DNA of 64,000 nucleotides from Diogma glabrata. Taxonomy: Eukaryota > Arthropoda > Insecta > Diptera > Cylindrotomidae. The stretch is taken from NCBI GenBank assembly GCA_963693315.1, contig OY856187.1, positions 379,849,306 through 379,913,305 of the forward strand. The letters run 5' to 3'. This document shows positions 1 to 12,427 of the stretch, in pieces. Each line of letters begins with the position of its first letter. Positions within the stretch are counted from its first letter, which is position 1. The notes beneath the pieces were generated by a model. It was given only the letters and a program-made list of their open reading frames with translations, was not told where the DNA came from and did not search any database. The translations under genes and the position numbers were made by a program.

Positions 1-3000
1 TAAATTACTATACAAAAACTATTCAACGACAGTTGATAATAGAATATACATATCTTTTCCGAGTAAAATATTGAAGTGTCCTACCTAGCGTTTTGTTTTT
101 GATTATTATATTTACCGAATTCTTAATATTATTTTGCTGCAATTATTGTGCACTATGCCTGATTCTATTGATATAATCAAATATATTGAAATTAGTTATT
201 CTCTGTCGGTAAACCACAGTGATAGGGGTGCGCGATTTTCTATTATGACTATAAATGCAAGGAGCATACGTGATAAAATTGATGACATACAATTAACAAT
301 CAGTACTCTTCCAACTATGCCATCAGTTATTGTGATTTCGGAGACTTCGATTTACTCTAATGAAGAACCTTACTATAACTTAATTCACTAAAATTCATTT
401 CATTGCAGTAGAGATCACAAACGTGGTGGTGGTGTGAGTGTTTTTGTTCACGAGTCATTTAGTGCAACTACCTCATATAAAACAGGATCAATGGATAGCA
501 GTTGTATTGTTGTTAAAATTCTACAATTAAACTTGCACATAATTGGAGTGTACAGACCACCTTCTGCGGACTTGCAATCGTTTCTTGATCTTCTGGATCT
601 TATTTTAAACAAATACGCGAATTCAATTGTTTCAGGTGATCTTAATATTAACCTGCTTGATAAAAATGATCTTCAAACAATTGCGCTCGTGACTCTAACC
701 TTATCAAATGGGTTTGTAATATTGAATTCTTGCGATCCAATGTATGCTACACGAATCTCTAACACTGTCTCTACAACAATTGATTATGTTATCACAGACT
801 GTCTCTTCTTTGCTTTCAAATTAGCAGTATCTAATATTTCATATTCTGATCACAAGATGTTATTCTTAGAGGTGGATTTTGAGATCAAAAAACCAAAATA
901 TGTTAGGAAAACCAATACCATACTTGATTATACTAAAGCTTCAGCGGAAGTATTGGCCCTTCATTTGGACAATATTGCCTCATTTCGTGAACTAATCAAT
1001 GTGTTATCAAATGTTATTTCAAATAATACAAAACAAATATCAACAGTAAAACGACAGAAACCCTGGGTAACTAAGGAATTAATTAAATTAATTAAGTTGC
1101 GTGAACATTTTTTCCATTATGTAAAAATGTTTCCATGCAATAAATTCTTTGAAATGGAATTCAAACGCTATAGAAGTCAAGTAAGTAACTTAAATAATTC
1201 ACTGAAAAAAAATTACTTTCATGTTGAGTTCCAACATTGTAAAAATGATTCCAGGAATAACTGGAATATTATCCGTAAATTACTTTTTGATAATATGAGA
1301 TCCGAAAAGAGTGAAACTGTGGTTTTGTCAAATAATGGAACAGAAATAAATGATCCAAATATTATTTCAAATGAGTTTAACAAGTTCTTTGTAAATGTTT
1401 CAAAAACTTGTCAAATGAAATCAAATATTTTGCCAAATATTCCACATTACTCATCTTTTTTAAATTACAATACAAATGAGAAACTTTGTATAAACCAAAT
1501 TAATCAAGAGGAAATTCATAATGTTATTAACAATTTGAATAAAGGTTCTGCAGTTGGATATGATCTTATATCAGCAAAATTCATTTTTAAATTTAAAGAT
1601 GCACTTACTCCAGTTATAACTAGACTAATAAATAATTCAATTATCGATGGTAAATTTCCTGATGAGCTAAAGGTGACTAGAGTTCAACCAGTTTATAAGC
1701 AAGGAGGCAAGACAGATAGTGCGAACTATCGTCCAATTTCTATAACAACCACTTTCTCTAAAGTCTATGAACGTGTTATCTTAAAACAGCTTTCTTTATA
1801 TTTTTCCAAGCACAGTATCATTAATAGAAATCAATTTGGATTTACCCATAAATCATCTACTGAATCAGCAGTCTCAAATCTCCTTAATGAGATATATACA
1901 GCACTTGATAAAAATCTCTATGTTTCTGTATTATTTGTTGACATACAAAAGGCTTTTGACTGTATAGACCACTGTATCTTATTAGATAAACTGAGGTATC
2001 TCACTATAACAGATGAATCTTTCTCTCTTTTAGAGGACTATTTCATAAATCGAAAACAATTTACTATTGTAAATGGTGTAAGGAGTAATCAAAAGAATGT
2101 AATTGCAGGGGTTCCGCAAGGTTCAATTTTGGGACCATTTTTGTTTAATTTTTATATTAATGATATATTTAACCTGGAACTGGAGGGACTTCTTCAGTTA
2201 TTTGGTGATGATTCTGCCTGTGTATATACAGCGGAAAGTGCTGATGAATTAGTTCAAAAAATGCAAAACGATTTGAAAATACTTGCGACATGGTTTGATT
2301 CCAATAACTTATCTTTTAACGTGGAAAAAACCAATTATATTATATTTGGTAACAAACGAATGCCTGTAGATCTCCAACCGTTTTTTCTTTTTAACTCAAT
2401 CAAAATAAATCAAGTGGATTCTGTTAAATATCTCGGTCTAATTATTGACGCTAAATTAACTTTCAAGCGGCATGTCGAAAAAATAAAGAAGAAAATAGCT
2501 CCATTGTCTTGTGCTCTATATAAAATTCGAAAATTTGTTAGCGAAAAAACAGCTTGGACCGTTTATTATGCGCATATTCAGAGTCATTTAATATATATGA
2601 ATGTTATTTGGCAGCCTTCAACAACAAAAGCTATTATAAATGACCTTCAAGTTCTTCAAAACAAGTCGGTCAAAACAATAAAAATGCTGCCAAGATTGAC
2701 ACCTACTATAAATCTGTATAATAAGGAACTATTACCGGTTGAAACAATGTCTCATTATCAACAATTGCTATTTATACACAAAATTCAACTAAAAATTACA
2801 AAGTGTAATTTGATTTTTACTAATCTCCGAGATGTGCACCCATACCCTACTAGAAGACGTTCGAATCTTTACGTACCCACGGTTAGATCCAATAGAGGTG
2901 CAAGTAATATATTTTTTATGGGAGTCATATCCTATAACAAATTGCCATCTTCACTTAAAAATACATTATTAATATCTAAATTTAAGACTTCGGTGAAGGA

Positions 3001-3348
3001 ATTAGTTTTTAATGAATGGGTGAGGACACAGAGATATCGCATTCAGAATTAGTCATTAAAAAAAAAAAATTAAAAAAAATGTTGGGATGGGAAGATACTT
3101 CAATTCAGTATAATTTAATGTAATTGATTCAAGCTTGAATTTACATTAATTTTAATAAAGGAAGTATATAAGTTATTTAATTTAATTCAAGAAACTCAAG
3201 CTTGAATGTAGATGATTTTAATAAAGATTTAGCTTAAGTCATTTTGGATACATATGTTATATCGCAAATTAAATATTATCCGATACAAGTTGTCAAACTT
3301 TTAGGATAAAAATAAATAATTAAATAAAAAAAAAAAAAAAAAAAAAAG
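1..3348 (+). mobile_element. Non-LTR retrotransposon (LINE-1st copy), nearly full ORF2 with poly(A) tail
   Basis: The element reads on the plus strand and ends in an A-run at about 3328-3348. It carries an apurinic-type endonuclease followed by reverse transcriptase in one polypeptide. The 3' untranslated part (3053-3327) contains two similar stretches of about 65 bp, each with CAAGCTTGAAT and TTTTAATAAAG. No ORF1 is visible; it would lie left of the window, or the copy is 5' truncated. The C-terminal HPYPTRR/RSNRGA block is also present in the LINE at 7431-11550, so the two are related. The clade is probably within the Jockey/CR1 group; this is inference. Confidence 0.9.
155..3052 (+). pseudogene. 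LINE ORF2: endonuclease plus reverse transcriptase, one in-frame stop
   Basis: This frame encodes the protein that nicks target DNA and reverse-transcribes the element RNA at the nick. The first ATG is at 155. A single in-frame TAA at 389-391 interrupts an otherwise open frame of about 965 codons; reading resumes at once with the expected endonuclease sequence (RGGGVSVFV, from about 422). Endonuclease motifs are SGDLN near residue 161 and SDH near 231. RT motifs follow in order: ANYRPIS, NQFGF, VDIQKAFD, GVPQGSILGP, the catalytic box FGDD (2201-2212), and KYLGLIID. FGDD replaces the usual FADD or YADD; both aspartates are kept. Apart from the one stop no frameshift is seen, so this copy is young. 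Confidence 0.88.
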
Positions 3349-4770
3349 TGTTTTGCCGAAAACTATATCAAAATTCTTAACCCAGACCGAAGTCTTGATA
3401 TCTCAGAGCTGTGAAATTTCAGCCCCTCCATATTTTCTTTCAAAATTCTAAAAAAATTTTAAAAATATAAATAAAATCAAACTTTTTTCAAAATTTCAAA
3501 AATTATTATAAAATCAATAATTTAAAATTTTTCAAAATTCTAAAAATATTCCAAAAATTCTTACAAAATCAAAAATTAAATTTTTTTTTCAAAATTCTAA
3601 AAATATATATAAAATTCAGAAACTCTATTTTTTCCATATTCTAAAAATATTGCAAAAACTATAACAAAATCAAAAAATGAAACTTTTTTAAAATTCCAAA
3701 AATTAGAATAAAATCAAATATTTAAACCTTTTCTAAATTCCAATATTATTCCAAAAATTCTTAAAAATTCAAACTTTTTCCAAAATTCTAAAAATATTGC
3801 AAGAATTATTACAAAATCAAAAATTGAAATATTTTTAGAAATTCCAAAAATTATAATAAAATCAAAAATTTAAAATTTTTCAAAATTCTAAAAATATTTC
3901 AAAAAATCTTACAAAATCAAAAATGAAATCGTTTTCCAAAATTCTAAAAATATTGCAAAAATTATTACAAAATCAATAATACAAGCTTTTTTCAAAATTC
4001 CAAAAATATTTCAAAAACTATAACAAATTCAAAAATTTCCATGTCCAATTTCATTTTCAATTACATTTACGTCATAAAAACAGCTTCATTTTTTTCCCAA
4101 AAAATTGGCTAAAAAAATAAATGAAATCATTTTTGACACACTTGACATTATTTTTTTGACAAACTTATAATGCCATAATTCTCAATAATAATAATAAAAT
4201 TTCATTTCAAACAAATATTTAATTTAATTTTTTCCAAAAATTTGGGTAAAAAAATAAATAAAAATCTTTCTTTTGACACACTTGACAACATTTTTTTGAC
4301 AAACTTATATTGCAATATTCTAGTTTTTGATCTCACATACCAATCCCCACCATCAAGATTTCTCCAAATCTAATGTTCCTACTCGTAGTCACTTAAAATG
4401 AAAGTTTTTTAAGCCAAAAATATGCAAATTTCCTTGTTTTGACACACTTAACGATTTTTTGAACTTCCGGTACAGTTAACGAACACAGCGTCCTTTCGGA
4501 CCTGTCTCTGGAGTATACCTAGAAAAAAAGTTTTTGAAATCCCTCCAGCGGTTTTTCCTGCAGCGTAGGTAATGACGGCCGGCCGGCCGGCAGACAGACA
4601 TACATTTTTTTTTGCTTTTTTAGAATCAGTAGGTCCTAAAACGTCGAGAAATGCCAAAAAAGTGGGGGTAAATTGAATTGAAAATTTTTCAAAATTCTAA
4701 AAATATTCCAAAAATTCTTACAAAATCAAAAAATGAAACTTTTTTCAAAATTCTAAAAATATATTCTGGT
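3349..4770 (-). repeat. Dispersed repeat X, copy 1 (AT-rich array plus CGG/GTCTGTCT block)
   Basis: The copy begins with an 85-bp block (3349-3436, GTTTTGCCGAAAACTATATC). It continues as an AT-rich array of TCAAAATTCTAAAAATATT units to about 4035, and ends in a GC-richer block (4448-4670) with GGCCGGCC and AGACAGACATAC. The same parts recur at 51244-52560 in the opposite orientation and, partly, at 59447-59730. The open frame through the GC-rich block (4448-4657, minus strand) is shared in sequence with copy 2, but its reading is dominated by low-complexity repeats. I regard it as non-coding. Family unknown. Confidence 0.75.
3437..4035. repeat. AT-rich tandem array inside repeat X
   Basis: About 600 bp of imperfect units, roughly 45-60 bp each, built around CAAAATTCTAAAAATATT and TTACAAAATCAAAAAT. 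The same array appears inverted at 51900-52330 and in a short form at 59447-59580. Confidence 0.7.
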
Positions 4771-6431
4771 AAAGAGGTTGGTCACCAGAACTCACGTTCG
4801 TATTTGCGCAGGGTGAAGATAGGGTTTGCGTGCATGGTCAACTGTTAAATCTTCACGGACCACCAGACCTTCTACCACAAGATGGCAAGAAATTAATACA
4901 TGGAAGGATAAAACGTATCTAGTATTGGGTTCGTGTTTAATTAATTTTATTCTTCTGCAAAATTTATAAAATAATAAAATAGATCATTACATACAAATCA
5001 TTACACACAAAATATATACTATGGAAAATTCCAATTTGAAGACTTTATATTTTTGAGGAAATTGATTATACAGAATTTGAGACGACAACAAAGTCTCACC
5101 ATAAGAGTTCTTTGTTTTCATTTTGAAAGTAAGATACCCTCGTAAATACCTTCATATAATAGAACAACATTTCCGATTCAATATTTTTTTAACATTAACA
5201 AAATCAACATATCCTCCATTATGTTATCAGTTCCATTATTATAATTAATTTCAAAATATTCAAAGAACAATATTACCAACTCTACCAATTAACATTTTAT
5301 AACTTTGTACAACTTAAGATGATGTTTATAAACTTTTTTTTCAACTTTGAAGTTTGAAGCACTCCATTTGTTTTTTTATTTTCTACTGAAAGTTAGGTAA
5401 TCGCTGACCGTTGTGGTTAAGAAAGTAAATTTGAATGTCACATGTATTATCTATTAAAAAAAATGAAATTGTTTTAAAAATTATTATGTTATAAATTAAC
5501 GATGAGAGGCGGTGTTTTCAAGGTGAACTTTGAATGCGGTAATAGATGATAATGAAAAATAAATCGACGTTTATTATACTGATTATTGTAGTGATATTAT
5601 TTAATAAAATGACCTAAATTAAAGATATGACCAGTTAGTTTTTTATAATAAAAAAAGAAACATTTGTATTGTATTGTTGATATTTTGAATAATAGGGTGG
5701 AGGTTAGTTCACTATCGGTAAAACAAGAGAAACAGATGATTATTTGGTTTATATAAACATTCCCAAACATTATTACTCACCTTAAATTTCACATCCAGTT
5801 TAATTGTTAATATACTATGAATGGCAAACGGCGATATTTTGTAAATACTGGAACGAAAATAAACATGTTTCTTATAAATTATTGTTAATAAACCAGTTTT
5901 TTAATCATTTAATAGGTATGTTATGTATATAGGTAGTGTTATAAAAACATGTTTTTTGTCGTTTTAAAAATCTTAAAATAAAACATCTAAATATATCCTC
6001 CCAGTTAAATTTTATTAACAAAATAGTACATTATGATGCAAGGACGTAAAGCTAAAGATTTTGGACGTGGAGTTTGCAAATCGAGGCGCAAGCCGATATA
6101 CTATTTTTTATTCGCCGCAAAAATCTTTAAAAACAATTGTTTATTCTAAATCAAAATTATAAATTTGCATAAATTTTGAAATAAAATACGTTGAACAAGT
6201 AACCTATGACAAAATATTTGTTATTTTTTCCAAATTATTGTATAACCATGACAACAAATAGCAACAATAATTTTAATTGGATTATGAAATGGTTGAAATG
6301 TAATGGTTGCTTTGATAAATATTTCTTTTTTTATAGAATTTAAACAAATTCAAATGTTTTTTACTTTTTTGGACGTAACAATGACAACAAAGTATATGGT
6401 TAATAAGTGACACTTTACGGCCGCAAATCAC
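4771..6431. other. Intergenic stretch, no recognisable gene
   Basis: AT-rich with no long frame. Two less AT-rich patches stand out: 4771-4875, and 6020-6110, which is bracketed by short inverted ATAGTACAT/GTATACTAT-like words. Neither matches a family I know. Confidence 0.5.
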
Positions 6432-6562
6432 AGTAATAAATTACCACTTTAATATGTAGGCGAATAAAAAAATAATATTTAGATATTTTTAAATCAGCAG
6501 ATGCAACAAATTTATTTATTTATATAAACATGTTTTCTGCCTAGATTGTTATTGATCAAGGA

Positions 6563-7010
6563 GTAGGAGCTGCCAATGTTAAACAACCGACCAATCTCGG
6601 GGCAGTATTGGCGTAGCCTTGGCTACATAGCTTTGGTCCAGGTCTGGGCCAGGTTTAAATGGCTAGACTGAACCAAGGTTCAGTTCATTATATTACGCGT
6701 TATTAACCAGTGTAAAGCATTGTAAGCATGTGCAGGCCATATCATGTTTATTTTTATTTTCATATATGTTACTCTTTCCACAACCTTTTTTGACAAATTT
6801 AAAGGTCTGGAAAAAATTGGTTTGGTAAACCTGGCCCAAGTTTTATTTGCCAGCCTTGGCCCAAGCCTGGTTTGCCAGACTTTGTCTCAGGACATCAGTC
6901 CAAGCTTGGCCCAAGCTTAGGCTGTTTGAAAATGTTTAGCCTGGCCCAACCCCCAAAAGCTATGGCGCGGTCTTGGCCCAGGCTTGGCCTTTAGCTTTTT
7001 CTTACCCGGG
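6563..7010. mobile_element. MITE-like element with CCGGGTAAG ends and TTGGCCCAAG sub-repeats, copy 1
   Basis: The right end reads CTTACCCGGG (7001-7010). In copy 2 the left end reads CCCGGGTAGGAG (17756), giving short inverted ends. The interior repeats TGGCCCAAGC/GCTTGGGCCA in both orientations. Copy 1 has lost about 30 bp at its left end relative to copy 2. No coding capacity. Confidence 0.55.
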
Positions 7011-7658
7011 TTTCTTATAAACAGTGTCTCCTCTTTGACTCATTGATAAATAAGGCTATAATAATCTGACCTTCATTATTTAATTTTAAAACTATCTCGT
7101 CAGCAAGTGGATAAGTCCAAAAGTACGAGTTTTAACTTTTATATATCCAGAAATTTCGATACAGATTTATAGGCACGTTATTTTAAAATTAGATTTTGAA
7201 AAGGTATGTGAATGGATGGATGCGGCCGTTAAAATTGATCTTAATATTTGAAAGATTTATGTCGTTTGTCTTTGTCAATTCTTTTTTATTTTACCAAAAC
7301 TTTTACCAGACTATTATCTAGTACCGTGGTCCCCAACCATATGCCATCGAGCGCCATGGATTTGGTTCGTGGATATCTTAAGGGGATATAATAAGGGAAC
7401 ATAATTACGGAATAACGGAATATAATTTTTTTTTCTTTATTTAATTTTTGAATCTATTAAAATTACAAAATTTGTATTAGACTCTAACTATTTGGCGATT
7501 TCTACTCCAAGAAAACAAATTTAATACTAAGTTAACCTATCTTAAATGATAAAAATGATTAAAAATTGTGAATTTCTGTTAACGGTTTTGCAGCTTTGAA
7601 TAATTTTATAAATGAATTATATTTGTAGTAATATAAATAATATATGTTTAGGTAGTAA

Positions 7659-10473
7659 TTACGGTGAATTCAGAAATTGATTATACAAGTGCGATTTTAT
7701 TTTAATTTTAAATTGCGAGATTCGTTCTGCCGTTTTTAAATCAGAATTTAAATTGTTGAACAATATTAGTCCACGACAAAGAATGTTATTAAACCCTTGA
7801 TTTGTTCTGAAGCTTTCAACGAAGAAGTTAGAATTTCCTCTGGTTGGGTATGAGTGAATATCATTTACAAGAAATAATTGTTGGTTTTTTTTTAGTTTTC
7901 CTTGAATAATTTTAAAAATAAGCAAAAGAAGTTCGTAGTCGTTGATGACTGCAATTCGAAGTTTGTCCAAACTGTACAACTGTTTGGTTGGATGAAGTTG
8001 AGGAAGCCGACTTATGATTTTGAAGGTTTTGTTTTGTAAGGTTTTTAGTTGCTTTAGTTTCAATATTCCAGCACAGCTCCAGATTGGGTTGAGATATAAT
8101 ATTCTAGGATAAATAAACCCGAAATATATTGACCACAGTACATTTTTATTGACAAAATTTCTTATGCTTTTGATTGCGAACACATACGGTAATACACTTG
8201 TTTTAATACCATCAATTTGCGTGTGCCAATTGAGCCTGGAATCTATATGAAGTCCCAAGTATTTAACAGTGTGTACACGCATGATTAAATTGTTTGCAAC
8301 TTTGATTTCATTTGGAGCCTCTGTTAAATTTTGTTTATCAAAAACTATAAAATTAGATTTATCAAAATTAATTTTTAGCAAATTATCAGTAAAATATTTT
8401 TCAAGCATTTCTATATCATTTTGAATATTTTCAAAAATTTTCGACCGAGATTTTTCAGAATATATAATGGCAAGGTCGTCCGCATAGAGTTGCATTTGTC
8501 CATTTAGTTTTATATTGAAAATGTCATTTATGAAAATATTGAAAAAAGAGGTCCTAGATTTGAGCCTTGTGGCACACCTTTTTTTATCGTCTGTGGATTA
8601 CTTTTTGAGTCATTAATATAAACAAATTGTCTGCGATTATACAGATAGGACCTGAAGAAAGCTAACGAACGTGAATCAAAATTGTCAACGCTGTCAAATG
8701 CCTTTCGAAGGTCAATAAAGACAGCGACAACAAAGTCACCACTATCAATACCTTTTTGAATTAACGAAACAAGCTGGGTTGTAGGTGCTAATGTATTGGA
8801 AGCTTTCATAAATCCAAATTGGTTCTTATGAATTATATTGAGACTCAATAAAAAATTTTGTACCCTTAAGAATATCAGTTTTTCAAGACTTTTGGCCAAG
8901 ACAGATAAAACGGATATCGGACGATAATTAGACGAAATACTTTTATCACCAGATTTGTAGATTGGTAAATATCTGGGAAAATTCCAGTTGTAAAGAAGTT
9001 ATTAAAGAATATACATAACATGGGAGTAAGTATGGCTATGAATTTTTTCAGAAATCGAGCAGAAATACCATCGTGACCATTGGCAGCATTTATGTTCAAA
9101 TTTTTTACCACTTCATGTACCTCCACATTTGTTGTTGGTTCTAAATTAAATTGCTCTTCAATGTTGTAATTCAGATAATTTTTAAAGTTATTAGTCACTG
9201 TAAGATCTTGAGCTACGTCATCACAAACGTTAACGAAATAATGATTGAATTCATTTGCAATTTCATCACTGTTAGTTTGTACTTCATCATTATCTCGAAG
9301 CATTTGGATTTTCACTCGATTAGTTTTGCGATTAAAGACTAGTTCATTGACAAAGCCCCAAACTTCTTCGGGTTTTCTATTGAGTTGGATATGTTTGTGG
9401 TGTAATATTGTTTTTTTGAAAAATTTATTATGTTGCCTACCTTATTTCTGTAAATTAGGAATTGCTTCTTTAAGTAAATACTTCTTGGATATTTCTTTGA
9501 TTTTTTTAAGTAATAGTCCCGTATTTTCATTTGGTTAAAAATTTTTGAATTCATCCAATTGTTTTTAAACTTAGCACTGTTATACTGTTTAATAATTTTT
9601 CTATTATTTTCAATTAGATTTGAAATACATTTAACAAATTCTTCAAAAGATATATAATTTTTAATATTTTTAAATTCACTACATTCTACTAATTTATCAA
9701 AATCAATAACAGAAATAATTTTTTGACCATTTTCACTTACAATTTTTGTATCTACATTTAATAGTAACATTTGATGATCAGATAGAATCGTTTCACCAAG
9801 AGATAATGAGAATTTATATTTACATTGATCTGTCATTATATGATCAATTATCGTGTTGACACCTTTTGATTTATTTGTAGCAAACTTTTCACAGATTTTA
9901 TTTAATATGCAATAACCATTGGAATTCACAGTATTTATATATTTATCAACCTTATCACTAAACTTTAATAAATTTAAATTAAAATCGCCAAGAATAATAC
10001 AACTTTTATATGAATCCAATAAGTAATCTAATTTAAATAAAAAATTATCAACATCACCCACTAGGACATCGGTATATACCACATATTTTAATTTTGGATA
10101 GAACAAGATCGACAACTAAAATATTGTTGTCATCAAAACATTCGTCATGAACGAAATTGCCAATTATGCCGTTTCGAGTTAGAATGGAGACTCCGCCTCC
10201 CCTTTTATGTTTTCTTACAGAATGGAATGATGTATATCCGTTAATATTTGTTATAATTTTTTCCTCGTCATAGATCCAGGTTTCTGTTAATACGATAACA
10301 TCAATAATATAATTGAAAGATGCAATTAATGCTGATAATGATGTCAATTTGTGACGTATACTATATATGTTAATATAAAGAATATTTAACTGGTTTTTAT
10401 ATTTGACTGATGTAAAATTTATGGTATTTTGATGATGAATATTGACGTCATAGTTGGTGATGAGTTGATCCAT
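7659..10473 (-). pseudogene. LINE ORF2 (endonuclease and reverse transcriptase), frameshifted
   Basis: The frame starts at the ATG at 10473-10471, overlapping the ORF1 stop. Five blocks in different frames follow in the expected order: endonuclease N-terminus (10473-10054; INIYSIR, VLTETW, KRGGGVS); endonuclease C-terminus (about 10080-9339; GDFNLNLL, LSDHQMLLL); fingers (9315 to about 8960; NGHDGISARFLKKF); RT core (about 8950-8530; NYRPISVLS, QFGFMKA, VFIDLRKAFDSVD, GVPQGSNLGP); and palm to thumb (8495-7659; catalytic YADD, VKYLGLHID). Frameshifts lie near 10070, 9330, 8950 and 8530. A short deletion after KAFDSVD removes part of the palm. The copy cannot make full-length enzyme. Confidence 0.87.
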
Positions 10474-11228
10474 TATTTTTTCTTAGTAGAGTTGATACGC
10501 TCCGATAGTTTCCTTGTAATTTGGGAATCAGGCTTGGTATTAGATTTGATGTCTTTGTATTTATCTTTAATGATCAAAATGTCACTTGTTGATGTAATGT
10601 TATGTATTTTAGATGATTTGTCGGAAGACGCTTTAACAAGTACACAATTATTTTGGAACCATACAAATTTCAATATTTTTTCGTCTTTAAGTTTCCTCGC
10701 TTCTTTTATCAGTTCTAAATTTCCAGCGGTAAGATGGTGTGATAAATAAATTTGGCGATCGTCTCCGGGAAGACCCAACTCTTTAGAAAAAATTTGGATG
10801 TCTTTAAGTGCTTTCAAAATGCTTGTTTTAAATTCAACTGATGAACATTTAAGAAGAACACTTTTGGATCCTTGGTTGTCTTTTTTTAACATGAAAGAAA
10901 ATCTGATGTTTGGTTCTGCTAAATCGATATCAGCTTTTTGAGAGATTTTATTTAAAAGAACAGAGATTTCGTCCTCTGTAAAAGAGAACGGTATGCCACT
11001 TAGCACTAGATTATTTTGTATTTTTTCTTGCTGTAAAAAGTTTAATTGAATCGATAAATCATTCACTTGTTTTTGAAGAACTTTTTGATTTTTACATAAA
11101 TTTTTAACCAAACTATTTAATTCTTCATTTTCTTTTAAAATTTTAGCATGAGATTCGGCTTGTATATCTTGAGATTTTCTGATTTCTTTTAATTCATTTA
11201 AAATAACTTTAAACTCTTCAGCCGACAT
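10473..11228 (-). CDS. LINE ORF1 protein (coiled coil plus FP25/RRM-like nucleic-acid-binding region)
   Basis: An intact 251-residue frame starts at the ATG at 11228. ORF1 proteins of this kind coat the element RNA and act as nucleic-acid chaperones in the ribonucleoprotein. Residues about 5-75 are a heptad-rich coiled coil (KENEELNSLVKNL, LQKQVNDLSIQL). They are followed by NNLVLSGIP near residue 72, the usual start of the baculovirus FP25-like ORF1 domain. Next come a KSVLLKCSS strand and the YLSHHLTAGN helix typical of the C-terminal part of these proteins. The tail is basic. The frame stops at 10475-10473 in a TAATG that also begins ORF2. No lesion is visible. The family call comes from the motif pattern only. 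Confidence 0.82.
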   Translation of the reverse strand: MSAEEFKVILNELKEIRKSQDIQAESHAKILKENEELNSLVKNLCKNQKVLQKQVNDLSIQLNFLQQEKIQNNLVLSGIPFSFTEDEISVLLNKISQKADIDLAEPNIRFSFMLKKDNQGSKSVLLKCSSVEFKTSILKALKDIQIFSKELGLPGDDRQIYLSHHLTAGNLELIKEARKLKDEKILKFVWFQNNCVLVKASSDKSSKIHNITSTSDILIIKDKYKDIKSNTKPDSQITRKLSERINSTKKK

Positions 11229-12147
11229 TTTGAAATCACATTTATAATGAAGAACATATAATTATTAACTTTTTATTTGCAGTTTTAACTACAGATATTA
11301 TAAGTATATATTTTTCCACCAAATTCACAACAATTTGTAAAGTAAATAAACAATTATCAAATTTAAATTTTATTAGAGTAGAAATACTATGGACTGTTCG
11401 TGTTGACGAACGTCGATTGAAGCTTAAGGTTATTCCAGTTTTTATTCACTTCGCCCAATGCCAATTCCAAATAAAATTAAAGTAATTCATTATTTTTCTT
11501 GTTATTTTGCTTTCATCTTCTTTTTTAAATAATTACTTTTAATTTAATTAATTACGGAACTGCAGGGAAAAGAAAAACATTGCTACAATGATAGGTTATA
11601 TAAATTCATTTAAATCGAAACTGCATTTATGAACATTTTGTCTGAAAATTATGTCTCTGATGTATATTGCCAAATGTGAATAAACAAGTGAGCGGTGGAG
11701 TTTAGCCATCATTATTTATTATCCACATTGTACAAAGATTAAAACAGCTATTACAACTAAACCGCTTTGCTATTATAGCACGACCACGACTCAAGAGTAA
11801 TTAGTAATTGTGTAACGTCGACTATATTCGCGGTAGTAATATTAAAACCAATTTCCATTTTCTTTTCCATCCATCAAAATATTTCTATATTCCATTTGCA
11901 TTTTACAATCATAATAGTTTAACAGTTTTTTTTTCAAATAACCGAACAGCCTCGAAATTCGAATATCACGTAAACCAAATGAACGTACTCAATAAATGAA
12001 CGTACTCAATGCTGTTTTTGATTTTTGCTGAAAAAATTAGAATTAGAATTTTGATTTGATTGATTTTCAATTTTGTCAATTCAATTCGTGTTTGATTTTA
12101 CAAGCTAAAACATTTGATTCCGATTTCAATTTTTAAACAAATAAGAT

Positions 12148-12427
12148 TAACATAATGTCAATCTCTTGTTACTTTACGCAAATAACTTATTTAATAAGTT
12201 TAATAAAAAATTAAAGAAAACAAAGCTTTTTTTTAATTTTACTGTTACTCTATATATATTTCAGTTTGTTAGGCCATCTTCTGGAGTAATCCAGAAGATG
12301 GCCTAACAAGCTGAAATATATATAGAGTAACAGTAAAATTAAAAAAAAGCTTTGTTTTCTTTAATTTTTTATTAAACTTATTAAATAAGTTATTTGCGTA
12401 AAGTAACAAGAGATTGACATTATGTTA
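12148..12427. repeat. Long near-perfect hairpin (138-bp arms, 4-nt loop)
   Basis: The arms 12148-12285 and 12290-12427 are reverse complements with a single mismatch (CAGTTTGTT against CAGCTTGTT). They flank a GTAA loop inside GGCCATCTTCTGGA/TCCAGAAGATGGCC. A transcript through it in either direction would fold into a long double-stranded stem. It could be a foldback MITE, a hairpin-RNA locus, or a sequencing or assembly foldback. Confidence 0.92.

Larger units (their letters stand above)
7431..11550 (-). mobile_element. Full-length non-LTR retrotransposon with ORF1 and ORF2, inserted in the segmental repeat
   Basis: The element reads on the minus strand. Its 3' tail is the T-run starting about 7427 on the plus strand; its 5' end is near 11550. 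The empty site survives in copy 2 at 24400-24413 (GGAATATAATTACGGAACTG), so the borders are well supported. The target duplication is about TAATT, although AT-richness blurs its exact length. ORF1 is intact; ORF2 has several frameshifts. The 5' UTR is about 320 bp (11229-11550). The C-terminal HSYPTRG/RTNQGF block links it to the LINE at 1-3348. Confidence 0.9.

Noticed and set aside
4448..4657. Protein-like frame shared by repeat X copies (also 51239-51448)
   Set aside because: The frame runs through GGCC and GTCTGTCT repeats, differs by insertions in copy 2 and has no domain. Similarity is at the DNA repeat level.
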